Counted from the first letter of the stretch, positions 35,401 to 45,805 are shown. The stretch: 64,000 nucleotides of DNA from Trichomonas vaginalis G3 (GCF_026262505.1 NC_067208.1:186001-250000); one strand, 5' to 3'. The notes: generated by a model from the sequence alone, not told the origin. A program made the numbers and translations.

Positions 35401-38400
35401 GGAAAAGGTATATATCGATGTAAGAGTATTCTTTTAACATCTCTTATTAGATAAACTCTTTGCTGTCTGTACACAAGATGACAACTGAGAATGTTAAAGT
35501 CGAGCTTCTTAAAGAATTCGACACATATCTTGTTTTCTATTCTTTAACAAAGGATGAGATGCAAAGTCATCTAAGATAAGAAACATCTATGAGGGTAAGT
35601 TTCCAATCGTAAGATTGCAATTTCTTCGAAATGTATTCTATCTCTTTCTGTTTTGTTTCTGAAGTGTATTCTTCTCTATATTCTCTGCATTTTTCCTCAG
35701 TTTGGGTCTTTAAGACTTAGAATTGTATTATATCTCATCTTATAGCATTATACTTCAAACTCTTCTTTGGTACTTCTTTATCAATCTAACAAACTCAGAG
35801 TCTTTTTATACATACTAACTTAGACTTCTTATATAATATCTTTGAACGAATTTTACGGTTGGTCAAATTGCACAGAGTACTACAAATAGAAACTAACTCA
35901 TAAGAATGGGTTCTTCTCATCTAGTTCTTGTTGTTGTGCAGCATTTTAAGATAGAGTGAAAGTCTTACCCGACCAGGGGTGCAATTAGACCTGTTATAAC
36001 CATTCTGAGCAAATAAGAACTTGTCATGTATGGGTTTTATCTGAGCATTTTCTAACTTCCTCTTGTTCTGTTTAAAACATTCTCAAATTTCTTTGTCATG
36101 TCAGCAAACTTTTTTTCTAACGATATTTTTAGAAAAATTAAAAATTTTATCTTTTAGAAAATGTCTAGCGATTTCGCTATCTATATTCGAGACAAGCTTT
36201 TCGACAGCAAAACATCTTGTCGACCTAAAATCTTACATAGTGTAAACAAGAAGGTGAATTTGTTTCTAAAGATTCTGTTTCTGGAATATGTAAAGAACGA
36301 TAAAACATTAGGCAGAGCAGTCTTTAAGTTTGTCAATGACAGACTTGTTGACAGAGATGAACGCCTGCTTGGAGAGATGAAGTCCAACAAAATTCTTAGA
36401 ATGCAAAGAAGACACATGCGCTGTTTTGAAGATGAAATAGAAAAGAATAGAAGAGCTTATTAAAGGACAAAGAACTTTTTAACAAGAATATGGTTCTGAG
36501 AAATTTGACATAACTCCACCAAAAGAAAGAAGAAAGAAAGAAAGTGAAGTAGAAGAAGGAAGAAGGAGAACGTGAACCAGTTATCGAGAAGGGGAGATAT
36601 TGACATGTAAAAATAAAAATTTTATTTTTAGAGACATTTCTGGGTCAATGTCAATGTTCTGCTTCCTCTTTAGGAGCAAAACTGGCTTAGACTCTAAATC
36701 TTTTATACCCAATTTACCTTGAACTTCACTATCTTAGAGACTCATAATATTCATAGTCGTTGCTGTTTTTTGGTTCATAAGGTATAACAAGTTTGTAGGT
36801 CTTTACATTCTTCGAGTTTTGAGAACCTTCTGTAAAACTTTCTTTGACTGCTAACAAACCTTCTTGTCTAATCGTTTCAATTTCGCACATTTTTAGTCAC
36901 AATAGCAAACTTAACTTGGTTCGATGTTCCATAACTTTGTCAAATGAAGACTTTTTCAAAATGGTAGAGGTAAACATTCAAAATATGCGAATGGAGCTAA
37001 CTTATCTTTGACTCATGTCATGTTGACTTATTTACTGAGAGATGAATTTTGCCATCTTTTCTATCGGATAAAAAAATATTTTTTTTTAAAAACGTTTTAA
37101 AATGGTATGCCATAATAGCTTCTTGGAATTTGTTAAGAAGTATTTGAACGCATTTTCCATCTGTATCCTCTAGTGTTTACATAAGCATAGCCTTCCTTAG
37201 TAAAATATACTTGTAATTTCCTATATGTTTAAGCCGGTATAAAAGAGAAAGAGTCTTGTTCTTCGCCTATAGTAGTAAACTCAACGTTATGCTTGCCATA
37301 TGTCTGTAATTTCAATTGTTTCATCTTCTAGTTCGTCGAGCAAATGTAGAATACAATATCTCTAAATTTGCTTTGTTTTATGGTGGTTTTCAGAAGCGAG
37401 TAACCCAACGTAAATTTTCAAGGTCTATTGTGCGTTTCTATATGATGTTTTTATGGTCTACAAAAGGTAGATTTTAGGGGTTCGGTATAAAATGAGTTGC
37501 AATGACAAACATGTTTAAAATAGTGTTTTCCACCAATCCTCATCTCTAGCATATCCGTTATTTCCCTCCCATGCCGCTTAAAACTCTTTTTGTCTTTTTG
37601 TTCTGACTTCAAATGGACTCACAACAGTGAATTTCATATTCTCATCTAACAAACAAGTTTTCCCAACGGTCTTTTCACAAACTCATGCTGTACATTTCAA
37701 ACTAAAATAAAAAAAATATTTTTTTTAAATTTACTCAGAAAAAATTTTCTTTGTATATACACCATTCTGTATCGTCTAAAAGACTTTTGACATTTGCCAA
37801 GAATGTACGTTAGAGCGCTGCATAATAACCATATTTCTTTGACAATATTGTTGATACGAAATCGTACAATGAACTTTCATGCTAATGACACAAGTCAGTT
37901 TCATCTATGAACCGGTTCATATACATCTTTGTTTGCTTCTAACAATGTTTTGTCTCTCTCGTTATGTGGAATTTGTCTTGGATTGAACTTAGAATATTCT
38001 ATATGTCTAGAAAATATGAGAACAAGTGGTGTGAAAGTCAGATGTCAAAGTTTCTGCATAAGTCGTCAAAATATTCTGTATCTTGCATATGAGAAAATTG
38101 ACGTTTCTGACGAATACTACATATCTTCTGTCAGAACTTTCTAACTTCATCGGAACAGCATTGTTTGAAACCATAATGAAATTACAACATTTTCACAAAC
38201 TCTTGGTCTTTATATTTTCTTTCAACAACTCCAACTTTGTCTGTTATAAGACTCTTCAAAGCATCTGAGTTTAAAACTTTTGTTGTATCTATTACTTTGA
38301 GTTCGTTACATACTATAGAGTTCATATTCTCTATTGAAGAGTTAAACTTGCCACAGATTATTTTCTAAGTTTGTCATTATTCGGGTTCGAACTGCCTCTA

Positions 38401-38566
38401 ACAGTTTTGCATAAGATATCTTGTAAAGAATGTGTTTTACCTGTTCCTTGTTTTCCAATTATATATGAGAGCAGTTTCATTTTAGCACTTGGATGTTGTA
38501 AGATGTTTGCAAACAACATAAGATATACTCATAGACTCTTTCGTTTCCATTGCATATAATTTCTTT
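32461..38566. repeat. Very noisy near-duplicate of about 24181-29960
   Basis: The same order of content follows: GIY-YIG fragment, tandem repeats, short and long KilA-N genes, ATPase (minus), 149-aa gene, SSB-like gene (minus), HNH gene (minus), SF3 helicase (minus, incomplete). Small length differences occur every few tens of bases or more often, so every gene is broken (very many breaks). The boundaries are abrupt at both ends. The pattern fits uncorrected long-read sequence better than slow decay. No separate genes are annotated inside it. Confidence 0.8.
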
Positions 38567-38665
38567 AACCAGAACCTACCTCAAATAAATCGTAAAACTC
38601 CTGCGTTTCCTTACTGAAAAAATAACGTTATTTTTATTTAATATTAAAATTTTTATTTGATTGAA

Positions 38666-38902
38666 ATGACGACTAAAGTCACTGAAGCAATGAAACAAAA
38701 GTTTTTGGTAGAATACATTAAATCAGGAATTATTCCAGAAGGTTTTTACGTTCATACTATGAAGGATGGTAGAGTTCAGTTTAGAAAGATAAAGCAACCA
38801 TTAGATAGAGAAGGAATTTTGAGAAAGATTAAACTTCATGAGGACAACATTGCTGAACTTAAGAAGAAGTTAGAAGAGTTGGAGAAAGGAAGAGAGTTAT
38901 AA
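38666..38902 (+). CDS. KDG-domain small protein, 78 aa (outer right end)
   Basis: Same protein as 23249-23485; see that entry. Its 3' end lies at the inner edge of the terminal repeat. The leader differs slightly (TTTAATATTAAAATTTTTATTTGATTGAA) and matches that of the second Maverick (61270-61303) rather than the inner copy. Confidence 0.6.
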   Translation: MTTKVTEAMKQKFLVEYIKSGIIPEGFYVHTMKDGRVQFRKIKQPLDREGILRKIKLHEDNIAELKKKLEELEKGREL

Positions 38903-39584
38903 AGCAATGAATTCAACAGGTTAGAAAGAGGTTAGAAAACGTGTTAGATCTAACATTCTAACATAAACATTTTCTATTATTTTTGTGCTATGTTTTCATA
39001 CGTGTGAGGGTGGTGATATCATTAATTTTTAAGTTTATTTTTTATTTTATTTTTATTTTATTTGGATGTAATGACAGAACAAAAGCAACTCATACAAATC
39101 AAAACATATAACAAACATACATTTAAACATTTATTCTTCCTTCCTGAGCATAACATGTTCTTTCAAATACATCCGAGACCAGTTGACTTTTCATTGACTG
39201 TTTATAAAGATAGAAATAGTTATATCATTAAACCATACGATGACGAAGGTAAGTTATGTAAATTGTACGTTAAGAAGTTAGAGAAAGTTTATGGCTTCAA
39301 GTATGACTACAATAGGGTTAACACTGATGATGAAGATATTGAGGAAAATTTATGAGAACATTAGTGAAGTTGTTAGTGAGAACGATAGTGAGAACGTTTA
39401 TTTTTACATTAGTGAGTTCGTTAGTGAAGTGAAGTGGTTGGCGGCTTTGTAAATATTTAAGGTTAAGTTAGTGTTGTCGTTTGTGTTGTAAAATACACGT
39501 TAACGGTTTTGTAAAGTGTCAAATTCACAAGTATTGGGTAAAGTGGAACGCAGTGCCGCCGTACCCAACTTAACCATACTAACT
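38886..39584 (-). repeat. Right terminal inverted repeat of the outer Maverick, about 699 bp
   Basis: Inverse of 1849-2567 with very few differences, apart from the double hairpin that only the left copy has. It contains GTTAGATCTAAC at 38943-38954 and the 94-aa gene. Confidence 0.85.
39071..39355 (+). CDS. Terminal-repeat-encoded small protein, 94 aa (right copy)
   Basis: Same protein as 2078-2362, in the right terminal repeat. See that entry for motifs and the start choice. Confidence 0.7.
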   Translation: MTEQKQLIQIKTYNKHTFKHLFFLPEHNMFFQIHPRPVDFSLTVYKDRNSYIIKPYDDEGKLCKLYVKKLEKVYGFKYDYNRVNTDDEDIEENL

Positions 39585-40163
39585 TTTTTTTTGAACTGAA
39601 TTAAGGTTGTGCGGAACCCAACGTGTATACGCTAGTTTGTAGTTCAAATAATTGTGCAGATAATAACTGACTGTTGTACGTGGTATCTTTGTCATCTCCT
39701 CTATCCTTCTGAGTGATGCTCTTGGGTCTTCATCTAGCGCTTGAAGAATTGCTTTGATTTTTCTTTGATCCGGCGATTTTTTGTCAATTTTTATGATGGG
39801 CGCCTTTTTGTTCATGAAGTGATACATCCTAACATGATACGTTACAGTGGAATAGCTAGGAGCATCCATACCGAAGCATTTTACCAATGTCTCGTAGATT
39901 TTTTTACAGTCTTTGCATTTTTTTGCAAGAGCGAGGATGTTTTCTTTATGATTCATTAAAAAAATGAAAAAAATCCCGCCAAAATTTCCCGCGAAACCGC
40001 CTCTTGTCTCAAAATTCATTTTATATCCCTGCATGGCGCCAAAATACAACATACTCATCATATACATATATTCATATTTTTTATTATATATTTATAATCA
40101 GCATATATCTCCTTTAATAGTCTCATATAGAGCGCTGTGCTAAACGCACCTTTGGACACCCTA
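39585..40163 (-). mobile_element. Tvmar1-like mariner, copy 1, right piece (5' half of transposase)
   Basis: Starts with the T-run at the Maverick junction and ends in GGACACCCTA followed by a TA duplication at 40164-40165. It pairs with 1119-1848. The terminal repeats of the two halves differ at one position (GGTGTG versus GGTGCG). Confidence 0.9.
39591..39956 (-). pseudogene. Mariner transposase, N-terminal part (copy 1)
   Basis: The start MNHKENILALAKKC is preferred, since upstream residues fall in the AT-rich leader near the terminal repeat. Two helix-turn-helix-type regions are visible (KKIYETLVKCFGMDAPSYST; DPRASLRRIEEMTKIPRTTV), as expected for the DNA-binding half of a mariner transposase. 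Two small length changes near the Maverick junction relative to copy 2 (39594-39620) suggest extra damage or sequence error. The catalytic half is at 1199-1848. Confidence 0.85.
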
Positions 40164-40166
40164 TAG

Positions 40167-40996
40167 AATTAAAATAGAATTCTAAATTTTGAAATATTAT
40201 TTTTGGAGAAAACAGTGGTTTGTCAAAATTCACATATATTTATTTCCAGAACCTAAATTGTTACTATTTATGTTTACAAATATGTGCCATATTTACTGTT
40301 TGAGTTTTTATCTGAATATGGCAGAACGAAAGATAATGATATATATACTACAATTTTGCATGCTGAGAACTATTATCATTGATATGAAGTCCCATTAAGG
40401 GCCTGTTCAATTCGCACTTTTCGGTATGATTTCGGACTTCGAATTGATTTTGTTATTGTTCTGTATGATAGTAAAAGTTTATTTTATTAAGAACAGGGTT
40501 GGATTATGGCTATGCATCGGAAGTGAGGTAAGAAATTTTGGATAGTTGTAAACTAAGCTCGTGACTCCTTAAGAAAGCAAGAAAATTCTTAGGAAATTAC
40601 TGACTTTCTATTATTTGTGATATTAGAATATTCAAGTCCTTGAGTCCTGTTGTATCCTTCCTATAATATTCATGGAAATCCAGCTTTGAAAACAAGATTT
40701 TATATAAAACTGGATGAAACTTTTCTTTGGGAAAATATGAGTCTCTAAATGTGTTTATCAAAGCACTGCGATTGATGTTAATTTCAGAAAATTGAGACAT
40801 CCATTCCTTTTATAAAATAGTCTAAATTCTCATTTATGTGTTACATTATGAATAAAATTTCGTCTTGAGAATCCGGAATCATTATTTAAGCGGGTCTTGA
40901 ATGAATTCAAATTCTTCCTTGATTACTTCCAATAGACGTTTTTTTTTCTAAACTTAAAATGATAAAGTAGAATTTATTTTTTTCTATTTTTTATAT
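40167..40996. other. Host intergenic region, one doubtful small frame
   Basis: AT-rich host DNA between mariner copy 1 and the 3' end of the split beta-helix gene. A 67-residue minus-strand frame (40597-40800, MSQFSEININRSAL) has no recognised family, and no initiator or polyadenylation signal was convincing. No RNA gene was recognised. Confidence 0.45.
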
Positions 40997-41204
40997 TTAA
41001 CGTTTTAATGTCAAAACAACTAAAAACATACGAGTAATATGATTTCTACAGAAGTATCCTTTGTTTGAACACTTGCAATAGTTGATTATATTCATATTAT
41101 TAAATAACAAAGGATAAAAATCGCACAGATATGCATAATAATTAACAATAAAGTTATATTTAGATGCTTCTATATTACCTTCAGTAGTAGTTAATGCGGT
41201 AATA
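40997..41204 (-). pseudogene. 3' end of the host beta-helix gene, separated by nested insertions
   Basis: Directly beyond mariner copy 2 the minus strand stays open for 68 codons and ends at TAA within TAAAT, a Trichomonas polyadenylation signal overlapping the stop. With one TA of the mariner target duplication removed, the frame runs on from LTTND at the end of the 63320-64000 gene into ITALTTTEGNIEAS. A 68-codon open run in such AT-rich DNA is unlikely by chance. The segment ends in a hydrophobic/basic FLVVLTLKR stretch. It is therefore the C-terminal part of that host gene. Confidence 0.7.
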
Positions 41205-41293
41205 TAGGGTGTCCAAAGGTGTGTTTAGCACAAACCTGAATACTGCGAATAGAAATAAACAAGTTACATATATATAAAGTTTATTTAAATATA
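41205..41293 (-). mobile_element. Tvmar1-like mariner, copy 2, left piece
   Basis: Terminal repeat TAGGGTGTCCAAAGGTGTG with TA at 41203-41204, followed by the 3' untranslated end. It stops at the Maverick junction, where AATATA (41288-41293) is the left target duplication. Confidence 0.9.
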
Positions 41294-41849
41294 GTTAGTA
41301 TACCTAAGTCGTGTACGACGGCACTGCGTTCCACCGTACCCCTGTTATGTGAATTTGACACTTTACGAAACCGTTAACGTATATTTTACAACACAAACGA
41401 CAACACTAACTTAACCTTAAACATTTACAAAGCCGCCAACCACTTCACCTCACTAACGTTTTCACAAACGACTTCACTAACGTTTTCACAAACGACTTCA
41501 CTAATGTAAAAATAAACGTTCTCACTTACAAAAGTATTGCAACTCCTCCCATTGCTGTGCTTCACACAATAGTTCATATTCTTCAGTATCGCTGCTGTCG
41601 CTCCAATCGTCAGAGTCAAAATCACTGTCAAAATAAATGTTAGTAAGTTTTGACAAAGCTAATGAAACACGCTTACCGTTTGTATCGTATGCTTGTATAA
41701 ACTTTCCATTCCTCATTCCTTCATAAACACTCAAACTAACTTTACCCTTTCTCCCTCGTATCTGATAGAATGTATTTTCACGAGGAACGAAGAACAAATT
41801 CTTGAACTCATGACCGTTGTAGTTTGTTATCTCAATAGTTTTCGTCATT
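41294..41849 (+). repeat. Left terminal inverted repeat of the second Maverick, about 556 bp
   Basis: Inverse of 61588-62146. It contains two direct 24-base subterminal repeats built on AACGTTTTCACAAACGACTT (about 41456-41505) and a small gene. It differs from the 719-bp repeat of the first Maverick and covers exactly the gene plus the tip. Confidence 0.85.
41522..41848 (-). CDS. Terminal-repeat-encoded small protein, 108 aa (variant type)
   Basis: Shares the pattern N-HEFKNLFFVPRENTFYQI and SLSVYEG with the 94-aa protein at 2078-2362, and has DTNGKRVSLALSKLTNIYF followed by a Ser/Asp-rich acidic region. It is clearly a divergent homologue in the same position. The second copy, in the right terminus (61590-61917), is broken. 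Function unknown; binding of element ends is a guess. Confidence 0.65.
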   Translation of the reverse strand: MTKTIEITNYNGHEFKNLFFVPRENTFYQIRGRKGKVSLSVYEGMRNGKFIQAYDTNGKRVSLALSKLTNIYFDSDFDSDDWSDSSDTEEYELLCEAQQWEELQYFCK

Positions 41850-41993
41850 TATATAAAAATAAAATAAAAAATAAACTTAAAAATTAATGATATCACCACC
41901 CTCACACGTATGAAAACATAGCACAAAAATAATGTTTATGTTAGAATGTTAGATCTAACACGTTTTCTAACCTCATTTCTAACCCTGTTGAAT

Positions 41994-42521
41994 TCATTGC
42001 TTTATAACTCTCTTCCTTGGTTTCTTTTTAGTTGCTTTCTTCACGTCTGTCTCCAACTTGACTGTCTTTCTTCTTCGGCCGTAATGATACCAGTTACTTC
42101 CACCAGTCAATGGGTCAAATGGTCTTTCGTAAGGGTTTCCATACATTCCATAAGGTCCGTATGGATAAACCGCTGGTGGAGAAGAAACATTTTCTTTAGT
42201 TCCATCGAATCTATTTAAATGCATTGTTTCACCTTTCATCTGGTCATTAAAGTCTTTTGCATGTTTTGCAAACTCATCATCCTTTCCTAAAGCATTTTCT
42301 GACTCAGTCGCAACCAAATTGGATGCTTTATTTATGAGCCCTATTTTATTTAATCTTAACTTCTTTGCAACCCAACCTCCAATCTTTCCTTTATTTGCAT
42401 CTAATGTCTTCGAAACTCTTCCTCCACTCATTTTATTTACTGCGTCATAAGCTCCAAGTGCTTTTGCTCCAAATGCTAATGCTTTTGTTCCCATTGCGCC
42501 TAAAGCTGCCCAAGCTACCAT
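41994..42521 (-). CDS. Maverick virion-type protein, 175 aa (second copy)
   Basis: Nearly identical to 2543-3070; the few differences cluster in the Pro/Tyr-rich middle (AVYPYGPYG). The frame looks whole. See the first copy for composition and possible role. Confidence 0.6.
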   Translation of the reverse strand: MVAWAALGAMGTKALAFGAKALGAYDAVNKMSGGRVSKTLDANKGKIGGWVAKKLRLNKIGLINKASNLVATESENALGKDDEFAKHAKDFNDQMKGETMHLNRFDGTKENVSSPPAVYPYGPYGMYGNPYERPFDPLTGGSNWYHYGRRRKTVKLETDVKKATKKKPRKRVIKQ

Positions 42522-42746
42522 TTACCCCATATTAAAATCATCTCTCTTCAATATTATCTCATAAAAGTTCTCGTTACTGGAGAAAGTCAATGAAACATAA
42601 GCGTTCTCACGGGCTTCGCCCTCACCGCTTTGCGGTCTATCTAACTTATTTCTTATATCATCTATACGCTTCAAAATGTCTGAACAATTGCTAACATCTT
42701 CTACAACAGTTATTTCATCATGAATGACCTTCAAGAACAAGCTCAT
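42522..42746 (-). CDS. Small Maverick protein, 74 aa, with double-hairpin insert
   Basis: Counterpart of 3071-3268 but nine residues longer: a segment RPQSGEGEA encoded by the double hairpin at 42611-42636 is inserted in frame. The parts on either side are nearly identical to the first copy. This is one of the clearest cases where a hairpin unit is present in one Maverick and absent in the other without loss of frame. Confidence 0.6.
   Translation of the reverse strand: MSLFLKVIHDEITVVEDVSNCSDILKRIDDIRNKLDRPQSGEGEARENAYVSLTFSSNENFYEIILKRDDFNMG
42611..42636 (-). repeat. In-frame double hairpin insert
   Basis: GGGCTTCGCCC (42611-42621; on the gene strand GGGCGAAGCCC) and ACCGCTTTGCGGT (42624-42636). 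On the gene strand the order is five-pair stem, GA linker, four-pair stem with GAA loop, the same design as 15703-15729. Absent from the first Maverick near 3155. Confidence 0.75.
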
Positions 42747-43628
42747 TTAATATGCTATTAAAATCATCTCAATAATGAGTCCATCCTTTCCATCTTTAGG
42801 TAGCACAACATCTTTCATTGAAGAAGGTTCGACAAGTCTTATGTTAAACTTACTGACAAAGTTTGTTATACTATAATGCTTTGGCGGCGAATACATATAG
42901 TTTGAAAGACATAATATAGATTCTTCAGCAAATTCACTTATACTGGATTTTATAACAATGTTCTCACGAGACCAAATGCCACCAATTGACAATCTTGTAA
43001 GCAATCCTGCTGAACCTTCTACTGTAAACGTCGATGGTAACATTCCACGAAGGTCATCTATTGACATCGTTGAGTCACTGAATTTAAAGATTTTCTTAAA
43101 GCAATCGTCATTATCTAACCATGCAATAGCTTTGAAGTTTTCATTCGAATATACATCTGCTTCATTAAATGTAAATCCTGACTTCTTTGCAGAGACGACT
43201 TTAAAATCTATTGAGTTTGTTTCAAAATTATATGCTATGGTAACTTCTGAAGGTAATGGATGTCCTTCTGCTATAAGTTGTTCTTTCAATACCGTTTGAA
43301 GCTTTGTGTTAAAAACTTTCATGTCATCTCCTGTATCTAAGTTCACATACACAGCAACAGGGAAACTATCTTGCTTCTTTGTTTCATCATTATATCTCAA
43401 AACATTAAAGTTCTTCAATAATATTGTCCTTCCTGCTGGAATACTTCGAACCTGTCTGATTTCAATAGCTTTCTCACCTCCTACATACTCTACCCAGTGT
43501 CTTGGATATTCATAAGTATACTGACTTTCTTGAATTTTGGTAGGTTTCATCATAACGTGTTCATAGTATATCTTTATACTCTTGTCAGTTAGACTCGGTG
43601 CTATGTTCTGAATATTTCTGACTTGCAT
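42747..43628 (-). CDS. Candidate minor capsid (penton-like) protein, 293 aa
   Basis: Start MQVRNIQNIAPSL, 16 bases from the divergent ATPase ATG. Beta-rich, with IPAGRTILLKNFNVL and, at the end, LPKDGKDGLIIEMILIAY. The end resembles that of 19507-20364, supporting a paralogous pair of structural proteins. The frame looks whole here, unlike the first Maverick's copy. Assignment to a capsid role is inference. Confidence 0.55.
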   Translation of the reverse strand: MQVRNIQNIAPSLTDKSIKIYYEHVMMKPTKIQESQYTYEYPRHWVEYVGGEKAIEIRQVRSIPAGRTILLKNFNVLRYNDETKKQDSFPVAVYVNLDTGDDMKVFNTKLQTVLKEQLIAEGHPLPSEVTIAYNFETNSIDFKVVSAKKSGFTFNEADVYSNENFKAIAWLDNDDCFKKIFKFSDSTMSIDDLRGMLPSTFTVEGSAGLLTRLSIGGIWSRENIVIKSSISEFAEESILCLSNYMYSPPKHYSITNFVSKFNIRLVEPSSMKDVVLPKDGKDGLIIEMILIAY

Positions 43629-43644
43629 TTTTAATGGAGATAAA

Positions 43645-44532
43645 ATGAAGCATTTAATACATGACGTAGATGAAGACATGAATGAAACTACAGACAAACT
43701 TAACTCTTCTCTCATTCTTCCTTTCAGTAAGGACTATGAGTTCTGTTCAAATGGTGTTTATTTCTATTGTGGAAAGATGGGTTCAGGTAAGACATTTAAC
43801 CTCATTCGTCATATACTCATAACAGAGCGTTTAGGAAACGACTCTTACTATGACCAAATCATTATATCAGCAACTTCAGACTCTATGGACTCAACAGCGA
43901 AAACATTTATGTCAAAAGTTCAAGCCTCTGTCGTTAAAGTTCCAGACAGTGAACTCATTGAATTTCTTCAACGTTACATTCGACGTAAGAGGAAATATTA
44001 TGTCATCGTAGAGTTCATACAGTCAGGAATGCAAAAGACTTCAGAAGAGATGGAAAGAATTATTGACAAACACCACTTACGTCAGTACTCAGGAGTTTAC
44101 GATATGAAACGACTGACAAACTACATTCTATCAAAACTTTCAAAATACCCCTTCAAAAAGTATCCTTCAAACACTCTGCTCGTTTGTGACGACTTCGCCG
44201 GAAAAGGTTTAGTGTCAAAACCAGACTCACCATTAGCTAACATCATAACTAAAGTCAGACATTACCATTTAACTGTAGCAATACTTATGCAAACATGGCG
44301 TTTTCTTGCTTTAAACATAAAACGTCTCATAACTGACTTCGTTATCTTTCAAGGTTTCTCACGTTATGATATTGAACTCATTTGGAAACAGTCAGGTATA
44401 ACATTACCTTTTGAAGAAATTTGGGAAGCATATAAGTCTCTCATCTCTCCTCGTTCATACCTTGAGATTCATATCATGACTAATACCATTAAAGTCAAAA
44501 ATATTCCATGGGAACGACCAACATTGTTTTAA
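43645..44532 (+). CDS. Packaging ATPase, 295 aa (second copy)
   Basis: Nearly identical to 4165-5052, with GKMGSGKT at residues 43-50 and LLVCDDFAG near 180. The frame looks whole. Differences between the copies are mainly in the acidic N-terminal segment (ETTDKLN versus ESSEKLN) and in silent positions, suggesting recent common origin. Confidence 0.85.
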   Translation: MKHLIHDVDEDMNETTDKLNSSLILPFSKDYEFCSNGVYFYCGKMGSGKTFNLIRHILITERLGNDSYYDQIIISATSDSMDSTAKTFMSKVQASVVKVPDSELIEFLQRYIRRKRKYYVIVEFIQSGMQKTSEEMERIIDKHHLRQYSGVYDMKRLTNYILSKLSKYPFKKYPSNTLLVCDDFAGKGLVSKPDSPLANIITKVRHYHLTVAILMQTWRFLALNIKRLITDFVIFQGFSRYDIELIWKQSGITLPFEEIWEAYKSLISPRSYLEIHIMTNTIKVKNIPWERPTLF

Positions 44533-44930
44533 AGTTTAACCTTCAATTGACTGATGGTAAACAAATTCCATGCATCTCTGTCGCCATTTCTGTTAATATT
44601 TTTGCTGTCATTCATATCATCCACTTCCCCATCCGTTAGCTTTTGAGGATATGCGTTAGAATAGCTGTTCTTAAATGAAGGCTTTTCACCTTTGAGAGCA
44701 TAAACTCTATAACTTTCTGCATACTTTATGTTTGAACCTCCTGAGCCATCATTGACATAAATTTTTATAGGCTTCCACCCTTTGTTCATGTTCCTGCTTC
44801 TTCCCTTTGCTCTTTTGTTCAGTAGTTCTACATCTTTATACACAGCTCCTGTCTCAGTGAATTCAACAATATTTTCATTCGTTAGCTTTACATTCAAACC
44901 CTTGTCGAGTATATTGTTCATTTCATACAT
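44529..44930 (-). CDS. Conserved Maverick protein, 133 aa (second copy)
   Basis: Almost identical to 5049-5450, with the same four-base overlap with the ATPase gene and the same divergent spacing to the next gene. Looks whole. Unknown function. Confidence 0.55.
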   Translation of the reverse strand: MYEMNNILDKGLNVKLTNENIVEFTETGAVYKDVELLNKRAKGRSRNMNKGWKPIKIYVNDGSGGSNIKYAESYRVYALKGEKPSFKNSYSNAYPQKLTDGEVDDMNDSKNINRNGDRDAWNLFTISQLKVKL

Positions 44931-44955
44931 ATAAAAGGTTTTTATTCTATATGAA

Positions 44956-45569
44956 ATGAGAAGCAAATCCATCTTAGCTGGTGCCGTTAATGTTCCAATT
45001 GAACCAACATCAAATGTTGACTCACGAACGACAAACAATATTGTCATAAAGAACTATAGTTCGGAGTGTTTGAAAGAAAAAGAACCAGAGCTGAAATCCG
45101 TGAATTTAAACTCAGCTTCAAACGCTAACGCTACATCAGATATTAAGTTAGAGTATCCACCACTGGACCAAATTCTTTCAAGAGAAGCCAACGACAACCC
45201 TTACACAAATGTTCAAACAAATCCTTCAGATAACGTAGACCATTACCTTCTTCAGTTATACCAAACAATTTTACTCAAAGACGATAAGAAGCTTTTGATA
45301 AATCTTATAAGTAAGAACCAAATAATTCTAACAAAGGAGGACCTTGAAATGTTATATCACGAATAACAGGGAAACAATGTGTCATTGACTATCTCGACCC
45401 TGAAATTGAATGCTGTGGTCAAACTCCACTATTCATGAAAATAGGTAACATCCGCATCATTGAAACACCAGGAACTACAGGAGTTGAGTTTAAGTATAAA
45501 TATTCGAATGAATATACAAAACTTTCAACAGAATATAAACTTTGTTTGAAATATGTTTTAGTAAATTAA
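44956..45569 (+). pseudogene. DPEIECCG-motif gene, second copy, broken
   Basis: Counterpart of 5476-6090 with the same Asn/Ser-rich head and the DPEIECCG region. Broken (about one break). Confidence 0.6.
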
Positions 45570-45805
45570 AGCAACTTATAGTATCTATCCAAAACTTCTT
45601 CAACAGTATCGAATTCATCTTCATAATGCAAACCTAATCTTATTGACTTGGTGCAGTTTTCACTAACACAATATTTTTCTGTTCTCTTGACTGACATAAC
45701 TAACTCATTTGTTTCATCAAACAGCAACAACCAAAGTTCATGACCTAATACATAACATTCATACTTTATATTTTTAGCTCTGAGTTCTCTTGTAAGCTGT
45801 TGCAT
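45566..45805 (-). CDS. Small Maverick protein, 79 aa (no hairpin insert)
   Basis: Counterpart of 6150-6422 without the ten hairpin-encoded residues. It overlaps the 3' end of 45766-46542 by 40 bases. This copy probably shows the form without the hairpin insert. Function unknown. Confidence 0.55.
   Translation of the reverse strand: MQQLTRELRAKNIKYECYVLGHELWLLLFDETNELVMSVKRTEKYCVSENCTKSIRLGLHYEDEFDTVEEVLDRYYKLL

Larger units (their letters stand above)
1849..39584. mobile_element. Composite Maverick/Polinton block inside mariner copy 1 (fossil)
   Basis: The outermost 40 bases at both ends are the same inverted repeat, beginning AGTTAGTATGGTTAAGTTGG, and the flanks are the two halves of one mariner with a net six-base gain, so these are paired Maverick termini. 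The length of 37.7 kb is well above the 15-22 kb usual for a Trichomonas Maverick. It is composite: a normal Maverick gene set to about 23.5 kb, a different right terminus ending at 24156, part of a divergent Maverick-like element (24157-32460), a noisy duplicate (32461-38566), and the true right end. Broken: about half a dozen breaks in the first 22 kb. Matching ends and close similarity to the second Maverick suggest a recent insertion. Part of the block may be misassembled. Confidence 0.8.
38567..39584. mobile_element. True right end of the outer Maverick
   Basis: Starts abruptly within the tail of a gene like 22742-23200 (PEPTxQINRKTPAF-type end), continues with the 78-aa KDG protein and the terminal repeat. 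It is a second version of 23150-24156 and the one whose tip matches 1849. Confidence 0.75.

Noticed and set aside
40597-40800. 67-residue host gene
   Set aside because: Short, no recognised family, no convincing initiator or polyadenylation signal; mentioned only within the intergenic entry.
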